NCBI GenBank assembly: GCA_937958145.1
Contig: CALGOE010000205.1
Span: 1 to 7,429 of the forward strand
From: an uncultured Desulfobacca sp.
GTDB lineage: Bacteria; Desulfobacterota; Desulfobaccia; Desulfobaccales; Desulfobaccaceae
Reading direction: 5' to 3'
DNA: 7,429 nucleotides
Part shown: positions 1 to 6,393 of the stretch, piece by piece
How the letters are laid out: every line of letters starts with the position of its first letter
Numbering within the stretch: position 1 is the first letter of the stretch
The notes under the pieces: model-generated
What the model was told of the DNA's origin: nothing
Seen by the model: the letters and a program-made list of their open reading frames with translations, nothing else
Database searches by the model: none
Translations under genes and position numbers: made by a program

Positions 1-57
1 TTCGGCCAATTGCAGGACACTCAATCTTTGGCGGGCGATCTTCTCAGCGGCGTTCAT
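1..57 (-). CDS. N-terminus of a putative IS481-type transposase (cut by window edge)
   Basis: Only the first 19 codons are in the window, beginning MNAAEKIARQRLSVLQLAE at an ATG at 57-55. An AAAGGAG ribosome binding site at 70-64, six bases upstream, supports this start. The opening (a charged EKIA.QRLSVL.LAE helix) is the pattern I associate with the N-terminal helix-turn-helix of IS481-type transposases, where it leads into a GNVS.ACR segment; that continuation lies outside the window, so the assignment rests on memory of a short motif. The gene runs in the same direction as cas1 and begins 71 bases after its stop codon, where cas2 commonly follows. It does not look like Cas2, which normally opens with a beta strand carrying an early aspartate. 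It could instead be some other small helix-turn-helix regulator. Confidence 0.45.
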   Translation of the reverse strand, partial: MNAAEKIARQRLSVLQLAE

Positions 58-63
58 CTCAGT

Positions 64-70
64 CTCCTTT
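64..70 (-). promoter_or_regulatory. ribosome binding site of the transposase-like ORF
   Basis: AAAGGAG on the minus strand, six bases before the ATG at 57. It is the main support for that 19-codon stub being a real gene start. Confidence 0.6.
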
Positions 71-76
71 CGCTGG

Positions 77-88
77 CATGATATCATG
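77..88. repeat. 12-bp perfect palindrome CATGATATCATG
   Basis: CATGATATCATG is its own reverse complement. It lies between the candidate -10 box (117-112) and the ribosome binding site (70-64) of the leftmost ORF, so it would fall in the 5' leader of that transcript. It could be an operator for an autoregulator, but a palindrome of this length can occur by chance and no second copy is seen. Confidence 0.35.
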
Positions 89-111
89 AAGATCGTCCAA
101 AGAGAAGCTTA

Positions 112-117
112 ATTATA
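112..117 (-). promoter_or_regulatory. candidate -10 box TATAAT
   Basis: A perfect TATAAT on the minus strand, in the AT-rich stretch after the cas1 stop and about 55 bases upstream of the ATG at 57. The hexamer 17 bases upstream is TTTTCC (140-135), a poor match to TTGACA. It could drive the transposase-like ORF, with the -35 region inside the 3' end of cas1. It could also be chance in AT-rich sequence. Confidence 0.35.
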
Positions 118-128
118 CACATAATTTT

Positions 129-1133
129 TTACCAGGAAAAAGCATACGGTTCATAGGAACTGCCGGAGAGCACGGCCTGGCGCAGGCGTTCGGCCTGTTG
201 GCGAAACAGGCGGCGATAGGACCAGGACTCCCCGGCAGCCGCACGGCCCAGAGGGCGGTTGAGGAATCTTTCATATTCCAGGAAATACCGTTTCCGGGGC
301 TCGTCCCGCAGATACATGCCACCGGAGGTATGGAGATAAAAGTCCTCGGCCTGAAAGAGCCGATCATTCACCAGATAGAGGGTAAAGCGGTCTACCAGGG
401 GGGCGCGGAACTCCTCCAGGAGGTCGGAGGCCAGGGTGGCGTGGCCGAAGTGGGGTTGGTGGTAAAAGCCCAGATAGGGATCAAAGCCGAGACCGTCCAG
501 CAGCCAGGAGAGTTCGTTGTAGACCAGGGTATAGCCCAGGGAGAGGAGGGCATTGACCGGGTCCGGGGCCGGATGGCGCTGCCGGCCGGTGAAGCCGAAG
601 CGGTGGCGCACCATCTTGGCCAGGCACTGAAAATACCGCCGGGAGCCAAGGCCCTCCAGCCCCAGCAGTTCGTTGAGAGCGGTGGGGTGGGCTCGGGTGA
701 CGGCCTCCAGGCTGGCCGCCAGGTCCTGGATGGCGGCGCCGAGATCCACATCGGGGTGGTTGTGGGCAAATTCCCGGGCCAGGGCCAGGCTGTTGGCCAG
801 CTTGCCGGCCACCACCAGCCGGGCAAACTCCCCGGTCCAGAGGGGATCAGCGGCCCGCTGGTATTGGGCCTGCCGCAGCTCGATATTTTTCGGGAAGGGG
901 GCGGTGAGCTGCCCCAGCAATTTGCCCCGGCGGCTGAAGAGGGCAAACTCCACCCCCTGGGCCAGGAGCAGCTGCAGCACCTGGGTGGTGAATTGCACAT
1001 TGCCGAAGATGAGCACGCCCTCAACCTTGGCGGCCGGGATATCCAGGAGGGTCTGCTCCTCCAGGACCACCAGCAGCCGCTCGCCGGTCTTTTTCAGGAC
1101 GGCACCCTGCTCAGTGAGATAAAGAAAGGCCAT
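129..1133 (-). CDS. cas1: CRISPR integrase Cas1
   Basis: Cas1 is the metal-dependent integrase that, with Cas2, inserts new spacers into the CRISPR array. The 334-residue product has normal family length and reads intact to a terminal tryptophan. It opens with MAFLYLTEQGAVLKK, the usual beta-strand start of the N-terminal domain, followed by SRRGKLLGQL (67-76). The catalytic helical domain shows the three metal-ligand positions: E160 in LGLEGLGSRRYF, H225 in GFYHQPHFGH, and E240 (with D237) in SDLLEEFR. An active enzyme is therefore expected. The ATG at 1133 was chosen because GGAGGG lies five bases upstream and because homology starts there; the frame is open to 1316, but that extension runs into the preceding gene's 3' end and looks unlike Cas1. 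It follows the effector genes after 70 bases, the largest gap in the operon. No cas2 is visible beside it. Its base composition is more GC-rich than cas10. Confidence 0.97.
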   Translation of the reverse strand: MAFLYLTEQGAVLKKTGERLLVVLEEQTLLDIPAAKVEGVLIFGNVQFTTQVLQLLLAQGVEFALFSRRGKLLGQLTAPFPKNIELRQAQYQRAADPLWTGEFARLVVAGKLANSLALAREFAHNHPDVDLGAAIQDLAASLEAVTRAHPTALNELLGLEGLGSRRYFQCLAKMVRHRFGFTGRQRHPAPDPVNALLSLGYTLVYNELSWLLDGLGFDPYLGFYHQPHFGHATLASDLLEEFRAPLVDRFTLYLVNDRLFQAEDFYLHTSGGMYLRDEPRKRYFLEYERFLNRPLGRAAAGESWSYRRLFRQQAERLRQAVLSGSSYEPYAFSW

Positions 1134-1138
1134 GGCTG

Positions 1139-1144
1139 CCCTCC
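1139..1144 (-). promoter_or_regulatory. ribosome binding site of cas1
   Basis: GGAGGG on the minus strand, five bases before the ATG at 1133; a second GGAGGA lies at 1151-1146. This fixes the cas1 start well downstream of the end of the preceding RAMP gene. Confidence 0.7.
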
Positions 1145-1203
1145 GTCCTCCGCCTCCGGTCCAGATATCCGGCCAGACCGAGGTGGCAAAGAGGCTGGGA
1201 GTT

Positions 1204-2049
1204 TTATTGGATCGCAATCCACATCCCAAAAGGCCCGATTTCGAACTTTTGATTCTGGAGTAGTTTGCTTCCCGGTTGAAAGCAGACGCCGATAAATTCC
1301 ACATGCTGGCCGGCATAACAGTGTGTAGGATTGTGAGAACGCCATTCCCGGCCGACGAAAGGTTCCACCCTCCCGGCGGCTTGCAGGTCTGTCAGTGGGG
1401 TATGAGCCAGGATAGTTTGATTGGCTTCCAGGCAGACTCTTGGCCGGGTAAGTTCCGCGTATTCGATCTTGGCGGCGTTGCCGAAAATTGCCGCGCCATC
1501 CTCAATCTGCCGGGGGGCGCAAGCAGGAGTTACCCGGCCCCAACCGTAGCACCGTTCCGCCCCCAGCTGGATCTGCCCCAGCAAGGCCTGCCAGTCAGGG
1601 GCGTCTTCCCGGGCGGCAATATATCCCATCAGGTAAACCGGCTCGCCGGTATCGTGCGTATAAGGAGACAGAAACTCGACCTCGTGCAAAGCCCCCTCCT
1701 CGGCCGTCTGCTGCGGATAGGACAGGGCCGTGGAAGCATAGCTGCCCAGAAATCGGCAGGGAAAATCTTCGGCCCACGGCCAACAGGGAGAAAAAGAGCC
1801 TCCCTGCTGCAGGGCGGGGTAGAAGTAGGTAAAGGCCAAGGATTGATTGATATTGTCGCCCATGATCTGATAATTGCGGGAGTCCATCCGGGCGCCTGGC
1901 GGTTGACGGGTAAGGCGCAGGGTGAAGGCACCCCACAGGACCCGCCCCGGGACATATCCCCTGGTGCGCAGCAAGTTGCCGACTTTGCCGCAGCCGATAT
2001 GCATGGGCGCCCGCAGACGCAGGACTACTTCGTAAGCTCTCCATTCCAT
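1204..2049 (-). CDS. RAMP-superfamily effector subunit, 281 aa (Cmr3/Cmr6/Csx10-like, exact family unclear)
   Basis: This is a RAMP (repeat-associated mysterious protein) subunit expected to bind crRNA within the type III complex. The N-terminal part has the first strand and basic loop of a ferredoxin-like RAMP fold: VVLRLRAPMHIGCGKVGN (8-25), then a basic segment and YVPGRVLWGAF (32-42), comparable to the yiPGssl.Ga motif. A glycine-rich RAMP loop, LGAERCYGWGRV, lies at 162-173. The remaining third contains VEPFVGREWR (228-237) and ends GPFGMWIAIQ; I cannot place that part in a named family. By position (after cas10, cmr4 and cas11) it could be Cmr6-like, while the large C-terminal part after the glycine loop could suit a Cas5-group (Cmr3/Csx10) protein. 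It has eight cysteines (20, 89, 98, 167, 176, 206, 244, 256) without a clear CxxC pair. The start at 2049 has GGAGGGG eight bases upstream and lies five bases after the Cas11 stop, so it is translated as part of the operon. Confidence 0.85.
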   Translation of the reverse strand: MEWRAYEVVLRLRAPMHIGCGKVGNLLRTRGYVPGRVLWGAFTLRLTRQPPGARMDSRNYQIMGDNINQSLAFTYFYPALQQGGSFSPCWPWAEDFPCRFLGSYASTALSYPQQTAEEGALHEVEFLSPYTHDTGEPVYLMGYIAAREDAPDWQALLGQIQLGAERCYGWGRVTPACAPRQIEDGAAIFGNAAKIEYAELTRPRVCLEANQTILAHTPLTDLQAAGRVEPFVGREWRSHNPTHCYAGQHVEFIGVCFQPGSKLLQNQKFEIGPFGMWIAIQ

Positions 2050-2054
2050 TATTT

Positions 2055-2486
2055 TTACCCCTCCGCGGCCCGAGCCCTGGCACCGTAGCGGGCATAAATG
2101 AGCATCTGTTCCAAAGTTTCCTTTACCAAGAGCAACCGTTCCAGGTTGACTACCACATGGTCGGAGATATAGCGGAGCACTTCCTCGCTTACAGTGGCTT
2201 TGGGTTGATCTGGCCAACCGAACCGAAATTCACAGTTCATACGGTCCAGGAAATTCAGAATGCCCTCGAGCACCTTCGGAGCCTTGTCGGTCTGGGCTTG
2301 GGCTGCCAAAAACAGGATGGCGGCGTAAATCCCGTTTTCCTGGAGAACCCCCAAGGTCTTGGTGACCAGATTATCCAATTCTTTGGCGTCCTTGGCGCTT
2401 TGGGCGATTTTTACCATATCCTGGGCGCAAGATGCCGCGAGCCGGTCCAGATTGGCCGACGCAGTGGTGGCAACCGGGTTACTCAT
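2055..2486 (-). CDS. cas11: type III small subunit Cas11 (Cmr5-like)
   Basis: This 143-residue, mostly helical protein is the small subunit that lines the belly of type III complexes and contacts the crRNA-target duplex and the large subunit. Supporting features are its size, its place directly after the Cmr4-like gene as in cmr operons, a long N-terminal amphipathic helix (about 10-50), the segment ENGIYAAILFLAAQ (50-63), which matches the Cmr5 'gl..~aaFl~s' helix, and a C-terminal helix ending YARYGARARA (131-140). The ATG at 2486 has AGGAGG six bases upstream and overlaps the end of the Cmr4-like gene by eight bases (ATGAGTAA), so the two are probably translationally coupled. That suits subunits made in comparable amounts. 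No catalytic motif is expected or seen. Small subunits diverge quickly, so the call rests on context as much as on sequence. Confidence 0.85.
   Translation of the reverse strand: MSNPVATTASANLDRLAASCAQDMVKIAQSAKDAKELDNLVTKTLGVLQENGIYAAILFLAAQAQTDKAPKVLEGILNFLDRMNCEFRFGWPDQPKATVSEEVLRYISDHVVVNLERLLLVKETLEQMLIYARYGARARAAEG
2058..2064 (-). promoter_or_regulatory. ribosome binding site of the 281-aa RAMP gene
   Basis: GGAGGGG on the minus strand, eight bases before the ATG at 2049. It lies within the last codons of cas11 and decides the start against an in-frame extension open to 2217. Confidence 0.65.
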
Positions 2487-3465
2487 GGCAAACCTCCTGA
2501 GACCACTCGATTTTCTCCGGTCCGCCTATCCGGGCCAGCCGACCGAAGCCGCGGGTGCCCATGCCGCCCACGCCCAACCAGGCCAACAGCTCCAGGCCGG
2601 CCGTGAAGACCTCACCCGGGTCTTTCCAGTTCAGGGTTTTTAGTTTTTCGTTTTTGTCCATGGATGGAAAGTCCTGACGGTAATCGTCCAAGACGATGTC
2701 CAGGACCAGAAAAGTGGCCCGGGGCAGGGCTTCATAAGTGAACAAGGCTTTTTCGGCTGCCGCCCCGCGCCAGGGGTCGATGCTCACCGAAGTGCGGATT
2801 TCCAGGTTGCTGTTGACCACTTGGGAGAATAGAGCCTCAGAAATAAGGACCAGACGATTGCGGACTTCCTGCCAAGGAGAGGCTGTCTCCCAAGCTGAAG
2901 GAGCAGTGAGCGTTGCCTGCCCGCCGGCTGTCAACATCAGCCAGCCCAGGTTGAGGGGATCGTTCCGACGCCAACTCGTCAGACAGGTTCCTAACTCCAG
3001 AGGCTCGGTTTCAGGATGAGGCGCTCCATTGGCGTTGTTTATTTTAAAGGCGGCGTCTTGCAGGCGTTGCCGGGTGCTCACCCAGACCGGGCCGCACATG
3101 GAATGGACTGGAAACAGCAGAATTTGGGCATCAAAGACATTGATCACTCCTGAATAAGCTTCTGTTTTTTCCTCTCCGGTTTCCGATTCCCCCCCTTTGG
3201 TGTAGCCGAAGGTGTAGCAGATGGGGTGGTTAGCTGGGTCGGCCACCCCATCATGATCCTTGCCGGCGGCGTTGAGGTCCTCGTAAAGTCTGGCGGCATA
3301 CGAGCGCACGGCTCCGTGGATGGCGGTACCGGGTATTTTGGGCACCCGGGTGCCGGGTTCCCGGACGATGCTGTTGTCCACCCGCCCCAAGCGGTAGCCA
3401 CCGGTACCTATGTGCACCGGATCCAGGGTCATTAACAGATACCGATATCTTGCCAGAGTTGCCAT
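2479..3465 (-). CDS. cmr4: Cas7-group backbone subunit, Cmr4-like RAMP (predicted target-RNA nuclease)
   Basis: This 328-residue protein matches the Cmr4/Csm3 pattern, the repeated backbone subunit that wraps the crRNA and cuts bound target RNA at regular intervals. The N-terminus has PVHIGTGGYRLGRVDNSIVR (16-35); D30 is in the position of the catalytic aspartate of Cmr4 and Csm3. KIPGTAIHGAVRSYAA (43-58) is the RAMP 'iPGsslkGalR' motif. LLFPVHSMCGPVWVSTRQRL (116-135) matches the Cmr4 'lFPv.S..G.f..vt...L' block. RLVLISEALFSQVV, IRTSVSID and LFTYEALPRATFLVLDI (204-257) match the Cmr4 'E.lP..tlf' core. LGVGGMGTRGFGRL (297-310) is the C-terminal glycine-rich loop. The usual LFGs segment is replaced by a charged, glycine-rich stretch (about 86-105), probably the thumb loop. 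GGAGG lies nine bases before the ATG, and the gene begins 18 bases after the cas10 stop. Subtype naming (Cmr4 versus a III-C relative) is inferred. Confidence 0.9.
   Translation of the reverse strand: MATLARYRYLLMTLDPVHIGTGGYRLGRVDNSIVREPGTRVPKIPGTAIHGAVRSYAARLYEDLNAAGKDHDGVADPANHPICYTFGYTKGGESETGEEKTEAYSGVINVFDAQILLFPVHSMCGPVWVSTRQRLQDAAFKINNANGAPHPETEPLELGTCLTSWRRNDPLNLGWLMLTAGGQATLTAPSAWETASPWQEVRNRLVLISEALFSQVVNSNLEIRTSVSIDPWRGAAAEKALFTYEALPRATFLVLDIVLDDYRQDFPSMDKNEKLKTLNWKDPGEVFTAGLELLAWLGVGGMGTRGFGRLARIGGPEKIEWSQEVCHE
2493..2498 (-). promoter_or_regulatory. ribosome binding site of cas11
   Basis: AGGAGG on the minus strand, six bases before the ATG at 2486 and inside the 3' end of the Cmr4-like gene. 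Confidence 0.7.
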
Positions 3466-3474
3466 GATGGTTTG

Positions 3475-3479
3475 CCTCC
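3475..3479 (-). promoter_or_regulatory. ribosome binding site of the Cmr4-like gene
   Basis: GGAGG on the minus strand, nine bases before the ATG at 3465, inside the 18-base gap after the cas10 stop. Confidence 0.6.
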
Positions 3480-3483
3480 AAAG

Positions 3484-6393
3484 CTATTTTTCTTTCAAAA
3501 TCTGGAGATGTAATTCTGCCAGGTCGGTTAATTCCCCCCGCACCGCCGCTTCTTCCAGATGCTGGCGGATTTCCGGAGGGATGCTGCTCCAAGGTTGGCT
3601 CTGCCAGGCGGCAGTGGCCAGGGTGTCCCGGACAAATTGGCGAAAGACGGAATCGGCGGTTGAGGGGCCCTGCGCCTTACGGCCACACCAGATCTCCCGG
3701 GCGGCCTCGATGGTTTGCACCACCTGGTACCGCTGGGTAAGGGACAGGTCCTGCAGACACTGCCAAAGTTTTTCCAGACGGCCCCAGTGATCCAGCAGGA
3801 AAGGACGACTGGGCCGGGAGCGCCGCCGCCCCTGCTCGTCGTAACTGATTTCAAAACGCCGGCCGCTGGTGTCCAGAAACTCAAAGTCAAAGCGGCTGGG
3901 ACTGACCCGAATCTTAGGCCCTCTATCCAGAGGGGTTTTCGGGTCACGGGCCTGGATCCCCTCCACATGTTTCGGTGTAATTTGAGGTGGAGTTTGGTGA
4001 ATTGATGGACACAAGCGGTAATAAGGATACCACTTATCGGCGGTTTGGCCGTCGCCTGCACTTAGTGGAATTTTCCAACTGACCCCGTTGTCAAAGGTGA
4101 GGTGGCGTGAGCAGTTCCTCGTCTCGGCCTTAGTAACTCCCCACCGTTCCTGCCTACCTTTGTCCCCCATCCTGAGCAAGGCCTGACCCGCTTCCAGCAC
4201 CGCCCGGATGGGGGTGCGGCGGGGGAAGAAAATCAAACCCAAATAGAGCGGCAGGCGGTCCCGCACCCGGGCCAGTTCCTCTTCATATGCGTTCCACATG
4301 GCTTGGACAAGTTTCAGGGCCTGGTCGGCGGGGACCAGGAGCAGCCCCAAAGTTGGTTCGGCCAGGAGCTCGATGATCGGACAATAACTGTCAAGTGGTT
4401 GTACTTGCGAAATTGACACCTGGGTGATGTTCTTGCTCTTTTTCCCGGCGGCTCCCGGCTCTGTCACCCGACAGGAAGACCCGGTCAACCGGCTGGGCCA
4501 ATCATCCGGGAGACCATGTCGGCGGGCAAAGTAATCCAGGTTTTCTATGGTGACAAAGCGCCGGCGGCAGGAATTCGAAGGTGCATCCCAGACCACTGCC
4601 AGGCTCAAGCCGCCCCAGTTCAGTTCATACGCATGGTAAGGGCCCAAGCTTTTCCCCAGTCTGGGAAGAGATGGTAGATCGGGGAAAAATGCCAAGCGAT
4701 GGGGGCGTGGTGCTATAGCGGCCGGGGCAATCTTCTGGTTTACCTGCTGCCAGAAGCGGCGCCCGGTCTCCGCCACCCGATAAAGGCGCGCCGGAGAGGG
4801 GGCTTTGGGAAGGTTTTGCTTTATCATTATGGTTGAGAACAGACTGCCGTCCAGCCAGTCCTCCAGCCCCAAGCGGCCCACCACCAGGGCCAACCGCCCA
4901 TGATGGTCGGCTACTTCATCGGTCCAGATGGTGCCCTGGCAATTATTTTCCGCCCAGTGTTGGCTCCGCCGGCCTCGGCGGGTAAGGCAGAGGCGGCAGA
5001 TATTCCGTTCCTTGGCTTTTTCTTCAGTAGCCCAGGGCGCCAGGTCTGCGGCCGGGTTTTGAGCTGTGGCCGATACTGCTAAAGGATAGCCCACCGGGCG
5101 CAGCCCGCAGACCGGACAGATTTCAGCGTTGGGAGGCCGGTCGCTCTGCCACTCCGCTGCCCAGGGATAGAGGTTATTGTCCCAGACTGTTGGGGTCTCC
5201 CGGGCTGCCAGGGCGTGTTGGCGGGGTTCGGCGAGCAGCCGTCTGGCGGCCAAGAGGTATTGTGTTCCCTTGGCATCCAACTCTGAGCCAGTAATCCGTC
5301 CTGCCAGATAAACCTGCGGTTGCAGATCCAAGGGGAAACATTCCCTGATCTGCCGGCGTAGGTCATTATCCAGATCAAAATCGGGAAAGAGGTAATAGGC
5401 CCCGGTTTCATCATGGTAAAAGCAGTTGGCCAGGGCATAGTCCTCTTCCAACAATTTCCTGACCCTGGAGAAGGCTTTTTCCAGTTCGGCCCGGACGCCA
5501 AGGAGATCGGGAATGGTGTTGGTCCTTTGATAAAGGCCCAGGATATCCAGGTTGATCCGCAGGGGGCGCCAGGCCAGCCAATCCTTGGTCGTAAAGTCCA
5601 AATTTGCAGGTTTGGTTTTGAAAAGCCAGGCGGCCATCGCCTTGGTCAGACTGGCCACCGTGAAACCCCAATCCCAAAGGCTGAGGTCGTTTTGGGGCCG
5701 GCGGGTATCAGCAAGGCCCCGGGACATCAACGCTCGCATGTCTCGCAGCCAGTCCTGCCTCTTGTCTGTGGCGATCTCTGCCAAGCGAGCCAGCGGCAAT
5801 TTTTTAAAGGCCGCGGTCAAGCCATTACCAGTATCCACTTCTACTCGCTCTTCCCGACCAAACGGGGTGGCCCGGTACATATGGGTATAAGGCTGGCTAT
5901 TTGGGTCCGGGGCATCTTCTTTTTCATAATGGGCGACGCCATGAAGCAGTGCCACCAGCAGGGCGGGAGCCATGTCTTTTCCTAACGCCTTACCCCAATC
6001 TTCTTTCGCATACGTTGGTCTGTTGGCCAGCAGGGCCATTTCTGCCAGGTTATATGGCTGCCCATCCCAGCTTGTGATTTCTGAATTTTCCAATATGGCA
6101 GTTAAATCCGGGCGCTCAATAAAGGGCGCTTCGCTTATGGTTCTCGCTTCTGTTTGCCATTGCTTTATCGTTGCTATGGCTTCATGGCCGCAGCTTCTGG
6201 TGAAATCGGGGAAGACCTGGCGGGGATCGACCAGGAAGCGATAGCGGTAATCAACCCCATACGAAGCTTTATCAGAGGCCCGACTCTGCAAAAATTTATC
6301 ACTCAGCTTGCCCAAATCATGAATCAGACCTAAGGCTTCCAGGTAAAGAATGGCTTTTTTTTCTTCCTCAGTGGGACGCCAGGGTGATGTCAT
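3484..6393 (-). CDS. cas10: Cas10-like large subunit, Csx11/III-C type, HD present, GGDD absent
   Basis: This 969-residue protein is the signature large subunit of a type III effector. An N-terminal HD nuclease domain shows LGLIHDLGKLSDKFLQ (21-36; H25, D26), with further histidines in CGHEA (H70) and LLHGVAHYEKED (H151, H155) that could complete the metal site; this domain cuts single-stranded DNA in other Cas10 proteins. A zinc-ribbon-like pair follows: CPVC (426-429) and CRLC (466-469). The first palm-like region contains DEVADHHGRLALVVGRLGL (492-510) and DWLDG (512-516). The second has TLGLLLVPADQALKLVQ (681-697) and LPLYLGLIFFPRRTPIRAVL (714-733). GGDD, the cyclic-oligoadenylate synthase motif, should fall near 687-690 but reads VPAD. 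I recall this pattern from the Csx11 family, and HD-plus, cyclase-minus Cas10 is reported for subtype III-C. The C-terminus is helical, like Cmr2 domain D4. The ATG at 6393 was chosen for the ATGA overlap with the upstream stop and an AGGAGGGG site. Confidence 0.92.
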   Translation of the reverse strand: MTSPWRPTEEEKKAILYLEALGLIHDLGKLSDKFLQSRASDKASYGVDYRYRFLVDPRQVFPDFTRSCGHEAIATIKQWQTEARTISEAPFIERPDLTAILENSEITSWDGQPYNLAEMALLANRPTYAKEDWGKALGKDMAPALLVALLHGVAHYEKEDAPDPNSQPYTHMYRATPFGREERVEVDTGNGLTAAFKKLPLARLAEIATDKRQDWLRDMRALMSRGLADTRRPQNDLSLWDWGFTVASLTKAMAAWLFKTKPANLDFTTKDWLAWRPLRINLDILGLYQRTNTIPDLLGVRAELEKAFSRVRKLLEEDYALANCFYHDETGAYYLFPDFDLDNDLRRQIRECFPLDLQPQVYLAGRITGSELDAKGTQYLLAARRLLAEPRQHALAARETPTVWDNNLYPWAAEWQSDRPPNAEICPVCGLRPVGYPLAVSATAQNPAADLAPWATEEKAKERNICRLCLTRRGRRSQHWAENNCQGTIWTDEVADHHGRLALVVGRLGLEDWLDGSLFSTIMIKQNLPKAPSPARLYRVAETGRRFWQQVNQKIAPAAIAPRPHRLAFFPDLPSLPRLGKSLGPYHAYELNWGGLSLAVVWDAPSNSCRRRFVTIENLDYFARRHGLPDDWPSRLTGSSCRVTEPGAAGKKSKNITQVSISQVQPLDSYCPIIELLAEPTLGLLLVPADQALKLVQAMWNAYEEELARVRDRLPLYLGLIFFPRRTPIRAVLEAGQALLRMGDKGRQERWGVTKAETRNCSRHLTFDNGVSWKIPLSAGDGQTADKWYPYYRLCPSIHQTPPQITPKHVEGIQARDPKTPLDRGPKIRVSPSRFDFEFLDTSGRRFEISYDEQGRRRSRPSRPFLLDHWGRLEKLWQCLQDLSLTQRYQVVQTIEAAREIWCGRKAQGPSTADSVFRQFVRDTLATAAWQSQPWSSIPPEIRQHLEEAAVRGELTDLAELHLQILKEK

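Larger units (their letters stand above)
1..121 (-). mobile_element. possible left end of an IS481-like insertion sequence
   Basis: If the ORF at 57-1 is an IS481-type transposase, the element's left end should lie a few tens of bases upstream of its start. On the minus strand the sequence TGTGTATAATTAAG starts at 121, eight bases after the cas1 stop codon, and has the 5'-TGT start common to IS481-family terminal repeats. The other terminal repeat and any target-site duplication are outside the window, so the boundary is a guess. The cas1 reading frame is intact, so any insertion fell just downstream of it. Confidence 0.25.

Noticed and set aside
111..126. AATTAT-ACAC-ATAATT inverted repeat as a terminator after cas1
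   Set aside because: The stem is only six A-T pairs and no U-run follows it in the direction of cas1 transcription; it is too weak to call.
1134..1203. Possible extra small gene or promoter between the RAMP gene and cas1
   Set aside because: The 70 bases show only the cas1 ribosome binding sites; there is no convincing -10/-35 pair or separate reading frame.
198..1295. 365-codon open frame on the plus strand opposite cas1
   Set aside because: It is the complement of a clear cas1 with conserved catalytic residues; the product is glycine- and glutamine-rich with no recognisable domain, as expected for a shadow frame in GC-rich DNA.
1276..2088. 270-codon plus-strand frame opposite the 281-aa RAMP gene
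   Set aside because: Shadow frame; the minus-strand gene has RAMP motifs, a ribosome binding site and operon spacing.
5413..5985. 190-codon plus-strand frame opposite cas10
   Set aside because: Shadow of the cas10 coding sequence; no supporting ribosome binding site or family resemblance.
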